Part shown: one piece after another, positions 26,853-35,745 of the stretch | Layout of the letters: every line of letters begins with the position of its first letter | Numbering within the stretch: the first letter of the stretch is position 1 | NCBI RefSeq assembly: GCF_050122995.1 | Contig: NZ_JBNLIA010000001.1 | Location: 310,001 to 374,000 of the forward strand | Origin: Haloparvum alkalitolerans | GTDB taxonomy: Archaea > Halobacteriota > Halobacteria > Halobacteriales > Haloferacaceae | Length of the DNA: 64,000 bases | Reading direction: 5' to 3' | Notes under the pieces: generated by a model | Seen by the model: only the letters and a program-made list of their open reading frames with translations | Databases searched by the model: none | What the model was told of the DNA's origin: nothing | Program-made: the position numbers and the translations under genes

Positions 26853-28007
26853 ATGGAGTTCGCACTCTCCGACGAGCAGCAGCAACTACGGGACGAGGTG
26901 CGGCGGTTCGCGGACAACGAGATCAAGCCCGTCGCGAGCGAGCACGACGCCGGGGAGTCGTACCCCCACGGGGTGATGGACGCGGCCGCGGAGATGGGGC
27001 TGCTCGCGCCGCACGTGCCGGTCGAGTACGGCGGCGTGGGCTACTCGGCGCTGGAGAACGCCATCATCACTGAGGAGCTGTTCGCGGCCGACCCCGGCGT
27101 GGGGCTGTGCGTCTCCAGCGCCGGCTTCGGCGCTGAGGCGCTGATCGAGTTTGGCACCGACGACCAGAAGGAGCGCGTGCTCCCGGAGGTGACCGCCGGC
27201 GACGCGGTGATGGGCTCCGCGATCAGCGAGCCGCAGGCCGGCTCGGACGTGACCTCGGTGGCGACCCGCGCCGAGAAGGACGGCGACGAGTGGGTGATCA
27301 ACGGCTCGAAGATGTGGATCACCAACGGGACGGTGGCCGACTACTTCGTCGTGGTCTGCGAGACCGACCCCGAGGTCGAGGACCGATACTCGGGCTACTC
27401 GCAGATCCTCGTGGAGGCGGATCGGGACGGCCTCACCCGCGAGAAGATCACCGGCAAGCTCGGCATCCGCGCGAGCGACACCGCGGAGCTCCGGTTCGAC
27501 GACGTGCGCGTCCCCGAGGAGAACCTGATCGGCCAACGCGGAATGGGCTTCCTCCAGCTGATGCAGTTCTTCGACGAGACGCGGACCGCGGTCGCCGCAC
27601 AGGGCGTCGGCATCGCCCGCGGCGCGGCCGAGCGCGCGCTTGCGTACGCCGAGGAGCGCGAGCAGTTCGGCCGCCCGATCGGCGACTTTCAGGCCATCGA
27701 GCACAAGCTCGCGGAGATGCACACGAACACCGAGGCGGCGCGCTGGCTCACCTACCGCTCCGCGTGGGCGGTCGACGAGTCGCCCGACGACGTGACGATG
27801 CTCGCGTCGATGGCCAAGGAGTTCGCCTCCCGGACCGCGGTCGAGGTCGCGAACGAGGCGGTGCAGGTCCACGGCGGCGCCGGCTTCGTGAACGACCACG
27901 ACGTCGAGCGCTTCTACCGCGACTCGAAGATCACCCAGATCTACGAGGGCACCACCGAGATACAGAAGAACATCATCGCTCGCGAGCTGTTCGATAAAGG
28001 GTTCTAG
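26853..28007 (+). CDS. Acyl-CoA dehydrogenase
   Basis: This FAD-dependent acyl-CoA dehydrogenase catalyses alpha-beta oxidation of an acyl-CoA in fatty-acid or branched-chain amino-acid breakdown. It has 384 residues, normal for the short/medium-chain family. Visible motifs are SDEQQQLRDEVRRFADNEI at the start, the FAD/substrate loops SEPQAGSDVTSVATRA and WITNGTVADYFVV, REQFGRPIGDFQAIEHKLA, and the C-terminal IYEGTTEIQKNIIARELF with the catalytic glutamate. The exact chain length is unknown. A paralogue lies at 40611 and the two are clearly diverged. Confidence 0.95.
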   Translation: MEFALSDEQQQLRDEVRRFADNEIKPVASEHDAGESYPHGVMDAAAEMGLLAPHVPVEYGGVGYSALENAIITEELFAADPGVGLCVSSAGFGAEALIEFGTDDQKERVLPEVTAGDAVMGSAISEPQAGSDVTSVATRAEKDGDEWVINGSKMWITNGTVADYFVVVCETDPEVEDRYSGYSQILVEADRDGLTREKITGKLGIRASDTAELRFDDVRVPEENLIGQRGMGFLQLMQFFDETRTAVAAQGVGIARGAAERALAYAEEREQFGRPIGDFQAIEHKLAEMHTNTEAARWLTYRSAWAVDESPDDVTMLASMAKEFASRTAVEVANEAVQVHGGAGFVNDHDVERFYRDSKITQIYEGTTEIQKNIIARELFDKGF

Positions 28008-28034
28008 CTCACGCGCCGAGAGGGATTTTGAGAC

Positions 28035-28403
28035 TCACGCGTCGAGTAGCCCCTCGACCAACAGCGTCGCGGACGCGAGGTTCGTCGCCAGCGGCACGTC
28101 CATCACGTCACAGACGCGCAAGAGCGCGGAGATGTCGGGCTCGTGGGCCTGCGCGGTCAGCGGGTCGCGCAGGAAGACCACGCCGTCGAGTTCGTCGGCC
28201 GCGACCATCGCGCCGATCTGGAGGTCGCCGCCGAGCGGCCCCGACGCCTGTCTGTCGACGTCGAGACCGACCGCCTCCTGTAACCGCTTTCCGGTGGTTC
28301 CGGTCGCCACGAGCTCGCACTCGCGGAGCGCGGACTCGTGGTCAGCGGCGAACTCCAGTAGCGTCGGCTTCTCCTCGTCGTGGGCGATGAGCGCGAGGCG
28401 CAT
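28035..28403 (-). CDS. mgsA: Methylglyoxal synthase
   Basis: This enzyme converts dihydroxyacetone phosphate to methylglyoxal and phosphate. It has 122 residues with the family pattern. MRLALIAHDEEKPTLLEFA opens the fold, ATGTTGKRLQEA is the phosphate-binding loop, SGPLGGDLQIGAMVA contains the GGD catalytic aspartate, and FLRDPLTAQAHEPDI follows. It converges with the acyl-CoA dehydrogenase gene, with 27 bases between. A TATA-like CATTTATGT on its strand lies about 27 bases before the ATG. The role in haloarchaea (phosphate recycling or bypass of lower glycolysis) is uncertain. Confidence 0.95.
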   Translation of the reverse strand: MRLALIAHDEEKPTLLEFAADHESALRECELVATGTTGKRLQEAVGLDVDRQASGPLGGDLQIGAMVAADELDGVVFLRDPLTAQAHEPDISALLRVCDVMDVPLATNLASATLLVEGLLDA

Positions 28404-28423
28404 GCGTGAGCGTGTGCGACCGC

Positions 28424-28438
28424 GAACATAAATGGGGG
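28424..28438 (-). promoter_or_regulatory. TATA box of mgsA
   Basis: Minus-strand CCATTTATGTTC is centred about 27 bases before the ATG of mgsA, which implies a leaderless mRNA. Confidence 0.6.
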
Positions 28439-28507
28439 CGGCCGCGGGGCGATCGTCGTGACGGCGAGGCGGGCACGGGGATCGAAACGGCGACTCTCGC
28501 GGACGGC

Positions 28508-30436
28508 TTACTTGAACCGGAACGTCTCGAGGTTCTTCGGCGCGAACGTCCGCATGTTGTAGTCGTGGTACAGCGAGGAGGAGAGGTCCTGGACGGAGCT
28601 CTCGTCGCCGTGGACGCACAGCACCTTCTCCGGGCGGGGCTGCATCGTCTTCACGAAGTTCTCCAGCCCCTGCCGGTCGGCGTGACCGGAGAACCCGTCG
28701 ACCGTCTCGACGTTCATGTTGAGCGTGAGCGTCGAACTCCGGCCGCCGTCGTTGCCCCAGTCGGAGACCGGGATCTCGTCCCAGCCGTTCTGAATGCGGC
28801 GGCCGAGCGTCCCCTGGGCCTGGTAGCCGACGAACGTCATCGTCGAGTCGTCCTCGCTCCCGAGGTGGCGGAGCCACGACATGATCGGACCGCCCTCGAC
28901 CATGCCGGAGGTGGAGAGCACGATGCAGGGGCCGCCGTCGGCGACCTCCTGTCGCTCCTCCTCGCCGCCGTCGATGTGGTTGAACTGGTCGGCGAGGAAC
29001 GGGTTCTCGTCCTCGTGGAAGATGCGGTCGCGGAGGTCGTCGCGGAGGTACTCCGGGTAGGTGGTGTGGATCGCGGTCGCCTCCCAGATCATCCCGTCGA
29101 GGTGGACCGGCATCTCGGGGATGTCGCCCTCGCGCATCGCCTCCTCCAGCACGAGCATCAGCTCCTGGGACCGGCCGACCGCGAACGCCGGGATCAGGAC
29201 CTTCCCGTCGCGCTCGTAGGTCTCGTTGATGACCTTCTTCAGCTTGCGCTCGGAGTCTTCCTGGTCGGTCTGGTAGTCGTTGCGGCCGCCGTAGGTCGAC
29301 TCCAGCACGAGCGTCTCCACGCGCGGGAAGTCGTTGACGGCGCCGTTGAACAGGCGCGTGTCCTCGTAGTGGATGTCGCCGGAGAAGGCGACGTTGTAGA
29401 GGCCGTCACCGATGTGGAAGTGCGTGACCGAGGAGCCGAGGATGTGGCCCGCGTTGTGGAACGTGAGCTTCACGTCCGGCGCCACGTCCGTCACGTCGCC
29501 GTACTCCAGCGGGATGGTGTGTTTGATCGCCTCGCGCACCTGCGCGGACTCGTAGGGCGGCGTGCGCCCCTCCTTGGCGGCCACGTCGAGGTAGTCGAGC
29601 TGCAGCAGGCCCATCAGGTCCCGCGTGGGCTCCGTCGTGTAGATCGGGCCGTCGTAGCCGTACTTGAACAGGAGCGGGATCAGCGCGGAGTGGTCGAGGT
29701 GGGCGTGGGTGAGCACGACCGCGTCGATGGTGTGCGCGCCCGCGCCGAGCGCCTCGGGCACCTGGAGGTAGGGGACCTCGCCCTCGGCGCCGGGCTTGTC
29801 GCCGCAGTCGATGAGGATGCGCGTCTCGGGCGTCGAGAGGATGAAGGAGGCGCGGCCGACCTCGCGGCAGCAGCCGAGCGTGGTGATCCGGACCCACTCG
29901 TCGTCGGACATCTCCTCGCGGTGGATCTGGCGGCCGACGCGCTCGAGGAAGTCGCGGCGCTCCTCGCGCTCCTGTTTCAGGAAGTTCCGCACGTTGGAGA
30001 CGGTGGAGGACTCGATCGGCGGCGTGCGGACGACCTCCGCGTTCCAGCCGACCTTCTGGGTGATCTCCCGCAGCGTGGAGCCGCGGCGGCCGATCACCAT
30101 GCCGGGCTTCTCGGCCTCGATCAGCACCTCGCCGGTGTCCTCGTGGAAGTCGAGGTCGGTGACGCCGGCCTCGTCGGGGACCACCTCCAGCACGCGCTCC
30201 TCCGCCTCGCTCGGCGGCGCGAGCGTGTCGGGGTCGGGGCGGACGGTGATGCGCTTCCGGAGCCTGGAGGCCAGCCGTCGGATGAGGTCGCCGTCGCCGG
30301 CGAACTCCTTCGGGTGGCGGGTGTAGACGACGAGTTCCGGTCCCTCGTACTTGACGTCGGTGACCGTGATGTCGTCGGGGATCTCCTGTTCGATCTCGGA
30401 TTTCAGTTCGTCGAGTTGCTTGTCGACTTGACTCAT
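28508..30436 (-). CDS. fttA: FttA (aCPSF1), archaeal transcription termination ribonuclease
   Basis: This is a KH-domain beta-CASP metallo-beta-lactamase of 642 residues that cleaves nascent RNA and terminates transcription in archaea. Residues 1-165 form two KH RNA-binding modules, the second with VIGRRGS at 114-120. The lactamase core carries TLGCCREVGRASF and the zinc-binding HAHLDH at 244-249. The beta-CASP motifs ESTYGGRNDYQTDQED and VLSTSGMVEGGP follow, and the end SGHADRQGLENFV and VHGDE complete the active site. All catalytic residues are present. The untranslated region before it is long, with no clear TATA box at -27, so this mRNA probably has a leader. Confidence 0.97.
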   Translation of the reverse strand: MSQVDKQLDELKSEIEQEIPDDITVTDVKYEGPELVVYTRHPKEFAGDGDLIRRLASRLRKRITVRPDPDTLAPPSEAEERVLEVVPDEAGVTDLDFHEDTGEVLIEAEKPGMVIGRRGSTLREITQKVGWNAEVVRTPPIESSTVSNVRNFLKQEREERRDFLERVGRQIHREEMSDDEWVRITTLGCCREVGRASFILSTPETRILIDCGDKPGAEGEVPYLQVPEALGAGAHTIDAVVLTHAHLDHSALIPLLFKYGYDGPIYTTEPTRDLMGLLQLDYLDVAAKEGRTPPYESAQVREAIKHTIPLEYGDVTDVAPDVKLTFHNAGHILGSSVTHFHIGDGLYNVAFSGDIHYEDTRLFNGAVNDFPRVETLVLESTYGGRNDYQTDQEDSERKLKKVINETYERDGKVLIPAFAVGRSQELMLVLEEAMREGDIPEMPVHLDGMIWEATAIHTTYPEYLRDDLRDRIFHEDENPFLADQFNHIDGGEEERQEVADGGPCIVLSTSGMVEGGPIMSWLRHLGSEDDSTMTFVGYQAQGTLGRRIQNGWDEIPVSDWGNDGGRSSTLTLNMNVETVDGFSGHADRQGLENFVKTMQPRPEKVLCVHGDESSVQDLSSSLYHDYNMRTFAPKNLETFRFK

Positions 30437-30636
30437 ATCTCAAATGGTGCTCGCACGGAGGCGAGAGAGCGGACCCTCCCGGCCGCGGGTCGACCGTCAC
30501 GTGGCCGCGGGAGAGACCGGCGGCCCCGGGTAGACGGACCTGACGCGGACGGGCAAGGCATAGTGGCTAATGTGTCCGTAACTGCGATTGCGGGAAGGGT
30601 CAGCGAAAACCCGCTTAGATGGTCGTAATCCCCGGG

Positions 30637-30650
30637 CGTTATAAAAGCCT
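30637..30650 (+). promoter_or_regulatory. TATA box in the fttA divergent region
   Basis: GCGTTATAAAAGCC is the clearest TATA box in this 252-base gap. It faces the conserved hypothetical gene at 30689 and would give a leader of roughly 20 bases. Confidence 0.6.
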
Positions 30651-30688
30651 TCGCAAACTGCAAACGCTTCCCGCCCCAGGCTCTCGGT

Positions 30689-31231
30689 ATGCGTCTCACA
30701 CCGGAGTCCGTCGCCGCCGAGCGCGCGTGGGTCCGCGACCGCGCCCCCGTCGTCGTCCCCCTGATCAACGAGACCCGCGGCGTGCTCGAGGAACTGTTCG
30801 CGACCGAGGTCGACCGCGTCGCCCCCGACGAGTACCGCGCGGAGGTGGACGCGGTGTTCGCGGACGGCGACCGCGCGGTCAACGTCGCCGCGTACGTCGG
30901 CCTCCTGCGGGACCTCGACGTGGCCGGCGACTACCCGGGGTTCATCGTCGACGAGGTGCTCGGCCGCGAACTCGCGGGCACGGTCGCCGGCGGCCAGCCC
31001 CTCGCGCTGCTCGCGGAGGCGACGTTCCACGTCGCGGACGTGCACACGCACGGCGAGACGGGCGGGGACGCGAGCGCGGGCGGCCACGACCCGGCCGGCG
31101 AGGCCGACCCCGCGGGCGCCGACGACCTCGACGCCGCGCTCGCGGCGGGGTTCCAGACCCGGCTCCCGGGGTGGGAGTGGCGGGAGTCGCCGAGCCCCTT
31201 CGCGGTCGGCCCGGACGACCGCGACGGATAG
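30689..31231 (+). CDS. Conserved hypothetical protein beside fttA
   Basis: I do not recognise this 180-residue protein. It starts MRLTPESVAAERAWVRDRAP, is mostly helical to residue 115 (NVAAYVGLLRDLDVAGDYPG, LLAEATFHVADVHTH), then has a low-complexity Gly/Ala/Asp stretch (about 120-152) and a Trp-containing end (GWEWRESPSPFAVGPDD). No membrane segment or signal peptide is present. The gene is divergent from fttA. TATA-like GTTATAAAAGCC lies about 45 bases before the ATG, so a short leader is expected. Confidence 0.75.
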   Translation: MRLTPESVAAERAWVRDRAPVVVPLINETRGVLEELFATEVDRVAPDEYRAEVDAVFADGDRAVNVAAYVGLLRDLDVAGDYPGFIVDEVLGRELAGTVAGGQPLALLAEATFHVADVHTHGETGGDASAGGHDPAGEADPAGADDLDAALAAGFQTRLPGWEWRESPSPFAVGPDDRDG

Positions 31232-31261
31232 CCGGCTCGCCCCCGCCTGTTCCACCGGCTC

Positions 31262-32254
31262 CTACATCGTCTCCAGCACGCCCAGCACGCGCTCCTCGTC
31301 CTCGCGGCCGGGGTCGTGCTCGCTCCCGTCGCGGTCGGACTCCAGGTGCTCCGCGACGGTCGCCGCCATCGCCTCGTCGAGGGGCGTCGACTCCCAGCCG
31401 AGGGCCGACAGCTTGCAGGTGTCGAGGACGTGCGGGTAGTCGCGGTAGAGGACGAAGTCCTCCGGTTCGAGGTCGCCGGCCGCGAGCGCGCCCTCCCCGG
31501 CGGTGACGACCTCGCAGTCGGTGTCCATGGCGTCGGCGATCAGCTCGACCGTCTCCGCGAGGGTGACGACCCGCCGGTCGCCGACGTTGTACGCCTCGCC
31601 GGGCTCCCCCTCCTCCGCGACCGTCCGAAGCGCGGCCGCCACGTCCTCCACGTACGCGCGGTGCCAGACGTTCTGGCCGTCGCCGGGGACGACCACGCGG
31701 TCGTGACTTGCCACGCGGTCGATCCAGTAGTCCAGCCGCTCGGTATAGTCGTGCGGACCGTAGACGATGCAGGGGCGGACGGCCATCGCGTTGACCCCCT
31801 CCGCGGCCGCCTCGAAGACGATCCGGTCGCCCTCCGCCTTGCGGTTGCCGTAGGTGTCGTGGTCGTCGCTGTCGGCCTGTTCGGGCGTGCACTCGCACAG
31901 CGGCGTCTCCCCCTCGCGCTTCGGGATCTCCTCGCGGGCGTACGCCGACCCGGAGGAGATGTAGACGTAGGCGTCCACGTCCGCGAACACGTCGACCGCC
32001 TCCTCGACGTCCGCCGGGTAGTACGCGACGCAGTCGACGACGACGTCCGGCTCCGCGGAGAGCTTCGCCGTCCGGAGGTCCGTGCGGTCGGTCCGGTCCC
32101 CCTCGATGTGGGTCACCCGTTCGTCGTCCGCGAAGGGGTTCTCGTGGTTGCCGCGGTTGAGCATGGTCACCGCGTAGCCGTTGTCGAGCAGGTCCTGGAC
32201 GGTGTGTCGGCCGATGAAGCGCGTGCCGCCGATGACGAGCGCGGTGTCGGTCAT
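31262..32254 (-). CDS. NAD-dependent epimerase/dehydratase (extended SDR family)
   Basis: This extended short-chain dehydrogenase has 330 residues. The Rossmann start is ALVIGGTRFIGRHTVQDLL, a variant of GGxxFxG. The catalytic Ser/Tyr/Lys set appears as YISSGSAYA and DTYGNRKAEGD (YxxxK). VRPCIVYGPHDYTERLDYW and NVWHRAYVEDVA are typical of the NDP-sugar epimerase branch and of CSP41-like relatives. The substrate is not known. It converges on the previous gene and follows an MFS transporter on the same strand after an 84-base gap. Confidence 0.92.
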   Translation of the reverse strand: MTDTALVIGGTRFIGRHTVQDLLDNGYAVTMLNRGNHENPFADDERVTHIEGDRTDRTDLRTAKLSAEPDVVVDCVAYYPADVEEAVDVFADVDAYVYISSGSAYAREEIPKREGETPLCECTPEQADSDDHDTYGNRKAEGDRIVFEAAAEGVNAMAVRPCIVYGPHDYTERLDYWIDRVASHDRVVVPGDGQNVWHRAYVEDVAAALRTVAEEGEPGEAYNVGDRRVVTLAETVELIADAMDTDCEVVTAGEGALAAGDLEPEDFVLYRDYPHVLDTCKLSALGWESTPLDEAMAATVAEHLESDRDGSEHDPGREDEERVLGVLETM

Positions 32255-32338
32255 ACCGGCCCTCGGCGGTCGCGGGACAAAAGCGTGGGCGAACCGGAAC
32301 GCGGGGCCGTGAGGAGGGCGGCGGATCGGCAGGTCCCC

Positions 32339-33559
32339 TCACCGCTCGACGGGGTCGGCTCCGCCGAGCGCCAGCACGCCCGCGACCAGCAGGAAGCCGG
32401 CGCCGAGTCCCGCCACCAGCGCGACCGGTCCCGCGAGGTCGGCCGCGTAACCGGCGACGGGCTTCAGCGGGGCGCGCACCAGCGCGTACACCAGCGAGGC
32501 GGCGCTCAGGACGGTCGCCCGCCCGCGGGAGCCGGTCCGGTCGTTGAGGTACTGGTTGACGAGCGGCTTGTAGAGCGCCTCGCCGCCCTTCATGCCGAAG
32601 AAGGCGGGCAGCGCGAGCAGCGGGACCGCGACCGGGGCGAGAAGCAGCGCCGCGACGAGGACGGGCACGCCCAGCAGCGCGCGGCGCGCCCCGACCCGGT
32701 CCGCCACCGCTTCGGCGTGATAGCTCGCGGTCGCCGCGAGCGCCGCGAACCCGGCGTAGGCGACGCCCAGCGTCGCCGCCTCTGGGACCGCGGCAAGCGG
32801 GCCGGCGGCCGCGGTAGCGCCCTCCAGCACGCCGACGGTGATCGGTTGGATGTAGGTGTCGGCCGTCCCCACGACCGCGAAGAAGAGCGCGACGAACGGC
32901 ACGAACGCGCGCAGCGCGGGCGCGAGGAACTCCGCCCGGATCAGGCCCAGCGCCTCCCGGACGCCGAGCGCCTCGCTCGCGGCGGGGTCGCCGAGCGCCT
33001 CGTTCTCCGGCAGCGACAGCACCGCGGCCACGCCGAGCGCGTGGAGGACCGCCGCCGCCACGAACGGGTAGGTCGGGTGGCGCACGTACAGCAGGCCGCC
33101 CGCGACCATCGCCAGCGCGGACCCCCACTGGTTGGCCGCGCCGCCGCGTCCGCGGACGCGCGTGAACGACGACTCGTCGGTGCGCTCGCGGAGCGTCTCG
33201 TAGAGCCACGCGTCGGCTGTCCCCGACCGCAGGGAGAGCGCGAGCGCCCACAGCGCGTAGAGGGCGACGAACGCGAGGAACGTCTCCGCGACGACGAACC
33301 CCGCCACCGACGCCGCCATCGCGGCCATGCCGACCGCGAGCGCGTTCCGGCGCCCCACGCGGTCGGCGAACCCGCCGGTCGGCACCTCCAGCGCCGCGAC
33401 CAGCACCGCGGAGACGGCGCCGAGCGTGCCGATCTGGGCGAACGAGAGCCCGTTCCACAGCAGGAACAGCGTGAACACCGGCCAGATGAACCCCGCCGAG
33501 GCGGTCAGCTGATAGGCGTAGTAGGCCCGGATCACGGGGTCGTGAACGTCCGAAGCCAT
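32339..33559 (-). CDS. MFS transporter
   Basis: This is a major facilitator superfamily carrier of 406 residues with about twelve hydrophobic helices. The signature loop between helices 2 and 3 reads GGFADRVGRRNALAVG, the canonical G-x3-D-R-x-G-R-R motif. The N-terminus is short (MASDVHDPVIRAYYAYQLT). The substrate is unknown, and similar proteins are usually listed as putative exporters. The same-strand neighbour downstream is an NDP-sugar-type epimerase, but the gap of 84 bases does not prove an operon. Confidence 0.93.
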   Translation of the reverse strand: MASDVHDPVIRAYYAYQLTASAGFIWPVFTLFLLWNGLSFAQIGTLGAVSAVLVAALEVPTGGFADRVGRRNALAVGMAAMAASVAGFVVAETFLAFVALYALWALALSLRSGTADAWLYETLRERTDESSFTRVRGRGGAANQWGSALAMVAGGLLYVRHPTYPFVAAAVLHALGVAAVLSLPENEALGDPAASEALGVREALGLIRAEFLAPALRAFVPFVALFFAVVGTADTYIQPITVGVLEGATAAAGPLAAVPEAATLGVAYAGFAALAATASYHAEAVADRVGARRALLGVPVLVAALLLAPVAVPLLALPAFFGMKGGEALYKPLVNQYLNDRTGSRGRATVLSAASLVYALVRAPLKPVAGYAADLAGPVALVAGLGAGFLLVAGVLALGGADPVER

Positions 33560-33636
33560 CGCGTCGGCGGAGGCGACGGCGGGGGGACGGAAAGGTACTT
33601 CCGGACGCGGATTTATGTAGCCTGATCGTCAGAACT

Positions 33637-33696
33637 CCGGTCGGCAGAAACCCGGTCGGCAGAAACCCGGTCGGCAGAAACCCGGTCGGCAGAAAA
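33637..33696. repeat. 15-base tandem repeat, four units
   Basis: Four consecutive 15-mers, CCGGTCGGCAGAAAC three times and the same with a final A once, lie between the MFS gene and the Bax-inhibitor-like gene. The 15-base block just before them is a degenerate fifth copy. This is non-coding on the strands used here. Confidence 0.9.
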
Positions 33697-33734
33697 CTCC
33701 GGAGTCGCGGCTCGAGCCCCGACCGCGGCGGGCC

Positions 33735-34421
33735 CTACCGCTCCGCGAGCATCCGAACCACGATCTGCAGGACGTGGACGAAGACGCCGGCCACGGCGAC
33801 GTAGAGCCCGACAGCCTGCAGCGAGACGGCCTGGACGCGACCGTCGCGCACGCGCCACATCTCCCAGCCGAGTCGGAGCAGGAAGCCGAGCATGATGAGG
33901 ACGAAGCCGACCAGCAGCACGGGCGTGAAGAAGCTCCCCACGAGGACCCCGCCGAGGCCGCCGAGGAAGGCGTACGTCGACCACTTCCCGTAGTGCTCGA
34001 AGGTCGTCCCGGCGCGGGCGTAGACGTACCCGCCGATCAGCGCGGTCATCGCGGCCGTGACGACCGCCGCGACGCCGAGCACGAGCGCGCGCGAGTCGGC
34101 CGGCACGACCGAGAGCACGCCCGCGCCGAAGACGCCGAACGCGCCCTGTAGCACCGCGACGCCCGCGAGGGCGAGCCCGACGTTGCCGCCCTCGATGCCC
34201 CGCGCTGCGATCGACTCGCCCGCGTAGATGGCGGCGCCGTAGACGACCGCGCCGAGGATCGGAATCGCGAACAGGTAGTCGTTGACGGCCGCGAGCGGCG
34301 TGACGGCGACGACGTACATCACCAGCACGTTCAGCGCCATCAGCGCCGCCGCGGTACCGATGACCTTCCAGTCGCGACCCGACAGCAGGAACCCGCGGTC
34401 GGTCGCCGTTTCGTAGCTCAT
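33735..34421 (-). CDS. Bax inhibitor-1 / YccA-like membrane protein
   Basis: This integral membrane protein of 228 residues has about seven hydrophobic segments. The overall pattern, with FGAGVLSVVPADSRALVL in the middle and the ending AVGLYVAVAGVFVHVLQIVVRML, resembles the BI-1/YccA family, whose members act as pH-sensitive ion leak channels or protease regulators. The match is by layout and the final helix rather than a sharp motif, so other membrane families are possible. A TATA-like CTTTTAGT on its strand lies about 27 bases before the ATG. Confidence 0.75.
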   Translation of the reverse strand: MSYETATDRGFLLSGRDWKVIGTAAALMALNVLVMYVVAVTPLAAVNDYLFAIPILGAVVYGAAIYAGESIAARGIEGGNVGLALAGVAVLQGAFGVFGAGVLSVVPADSRALVLGVAAVVTAAMTALIGGYVYARAGTTFEHYGKWSTYAFLGGLGGVLVGSFFTPVLLVGFVLIMLGFLLRLGWEMWRVRDGRVQAVSLQAVGLYVAVAGVFVHVLQIVVRMLAER

Positions 34422-34442
34422 GCACGGGCGGTCGCCGTCCAG

Positions 34443-34456
34443 TCACTAAAAGCGCG
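34443..34456 (-). promoter_or_regulatory. TATA box of the Bax-inhibitor-like gene
   Basis: Minus-strand CGCTTTTAGTGAC is centred about 27 bases before the ATG, typical of a leaderless transcript. Confidence 0.6.
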
Positions 34457-34602
34457 TGGCCGGCCGTGCGCCGACCGGCTTCGTGTGCATGAGCCGACAG
34501 CGGCTCTCGCTCGCGGTACGTCACGTCCTCGCGGCCGCGCCCCGTCAGAACGTTCCGGGAGCGTCGGTGGAGCCCGACGCCTCCCCGAACCGCGAACGGA
34601 CG

Positions 34603-35745
34603 TCAGTCACGGTCCGCGAGGAACGCCTCGATCCGGTCGGTCGCGGCCTTCAGCTCGCGCATCGAGGTGGCGTAGGAGACGCGGAGGTGACCCGCGCCGC
34701 CCTCGCCGAAGACGGAGCCGGGGACGACCGCGACGCCCTGCTCCTCCAGCAGGTCCTCCGCGAACTGCTCGTCGTCGCCGCCGGGTTGCGGGAACGCGTA
34801 GAAGGCGCCCTTCGGCTCGAAGCAGTCGAGGCCCATCTCCGCGAACCGCGAGTGGACGTAGTTCCGGCGTCGGTCGTACTCCGTGACCATCTCCGCCACC
34901 TCGTCGTCGCAGGAGCGGAGCGCCTCGATCGCGGCGTACTGGGCCGTGGTCGGCGCCGACAGCATCGTGTACTGGTGGATCCGGTTCATCGCGTCGATCG
35001 CCTCCGCGGGCCCCATCGCGTACCCGAGCCGGAGTCCCGTCATCGCGTACGCCTTCGAGAAGCCGTTGATGACCACCGTGCGCTCGCGCATCCCGGGCTG
35101 GGTCGCGATGGAGTCGTGGTCGGAGCCGTAGGTGAGCGCCGCGTAGATCTCGTCGGCGATCACCCGGATGTCGTGCTCGCGGCAGAAGGCGGCCACGTCG
35201 GCCAGCTCGTCGGCGTCCATCGTCGCGCCCGTGGGGTTGTTCGGGTAACAGAGCACCAGCAGGTCCGCGTCCTCGGCGCCCGCCTCCCTGAGGACCTCCG
35301 GAGTGAGCACGAAGTCGTCCTCGGCGCGGGTCCGGACCGGCAGCCGCTCGCCGCCCGCGAGGTCGACACCCGGGCCGTAGGAGATGTACGCCGGCTCGTG
35401 GATCGCGACCGTGTCGCCGGGGTCGACCAGCGCGCGGAACGCCAGGTCGACCGCCTCGCTCGCGCCCGTGGTGACGACGACCTCCGACTCGGGGTCGTAC
35501 ACCTGGTCGTACCGCCGGTGATGGTCCGCGACCGCCTCCCGCAGCTCCAGCATGCCCCGGTTGGCCGTGTAGGAGGTGCGGCCGCGCTCCAGCGAGTCGA
35601 TGGCCGCGGTGCGGGCCGCCCACGGCGCGGAGAAGTCCGGCTCCCCGACGCCTAAGGAGATCACGTCGTCGCGGGCCTCCGCCAGTTCGAAGAACTTCCG
35701 GATCCCCGACTCCGGGAGGTCCCGAGCGCGCTCCGAGAGCCTCAT
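34603..35745 (-). CDS. PLP-dependent class I/II aminotransferase
   Basis: This fold-type I aminotransferase has 380 residues. Landmarks are SLGVGEPDFSAPW near the start, the cofactor-binding CYPNNPTGATMDADELADV, and the Schiff-base lysine in INGFSKAYAMTGLRLGY. A conserved Arg near the end (LRVSYATSM) binds the substrate carboxylate. It belongs to the aspartate/aromatic aminotransferase group, and the amino acid is not assignable. Its start overlaps the stop of an Lrp-type regulator by 4 bases (ATGA), so the two are translationally coupled and the regulator probably controls it. Confidence 0.95.
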   Translation of the reverse strand: MRLSERARDLPESGIRKFFELAEARDDVISLGVGEPDFSAPWAARTAAIDSLERGRTSYTANRGMLELREAVADHHRRYDQVYDPESEVVVTTGASEAVDLAFRALVDPGDTVAIHEPAYISYGPGVDLAGGERLPVRTRAEDDFVLTPEVLREAGAEDADLLVLCYPNNPTGATMDADELADVAAFCREHDIRVIADEIYAALTYGSDHDSIATQPGMRERTVVINGFSKAYAMTGLRLGYAMGPAEAIDAMNRIHQYTMLSAPTTAQYAAIEALRSCDDEVAEMVTEYDRRRNYVHSRFAEMGLDCFEPKGAFYAFPQPGGDDEQFAEDLLEEQGVAVVPGSVFGEGGAGHLRVSYATSMRELKAATDRIEAFLADRD

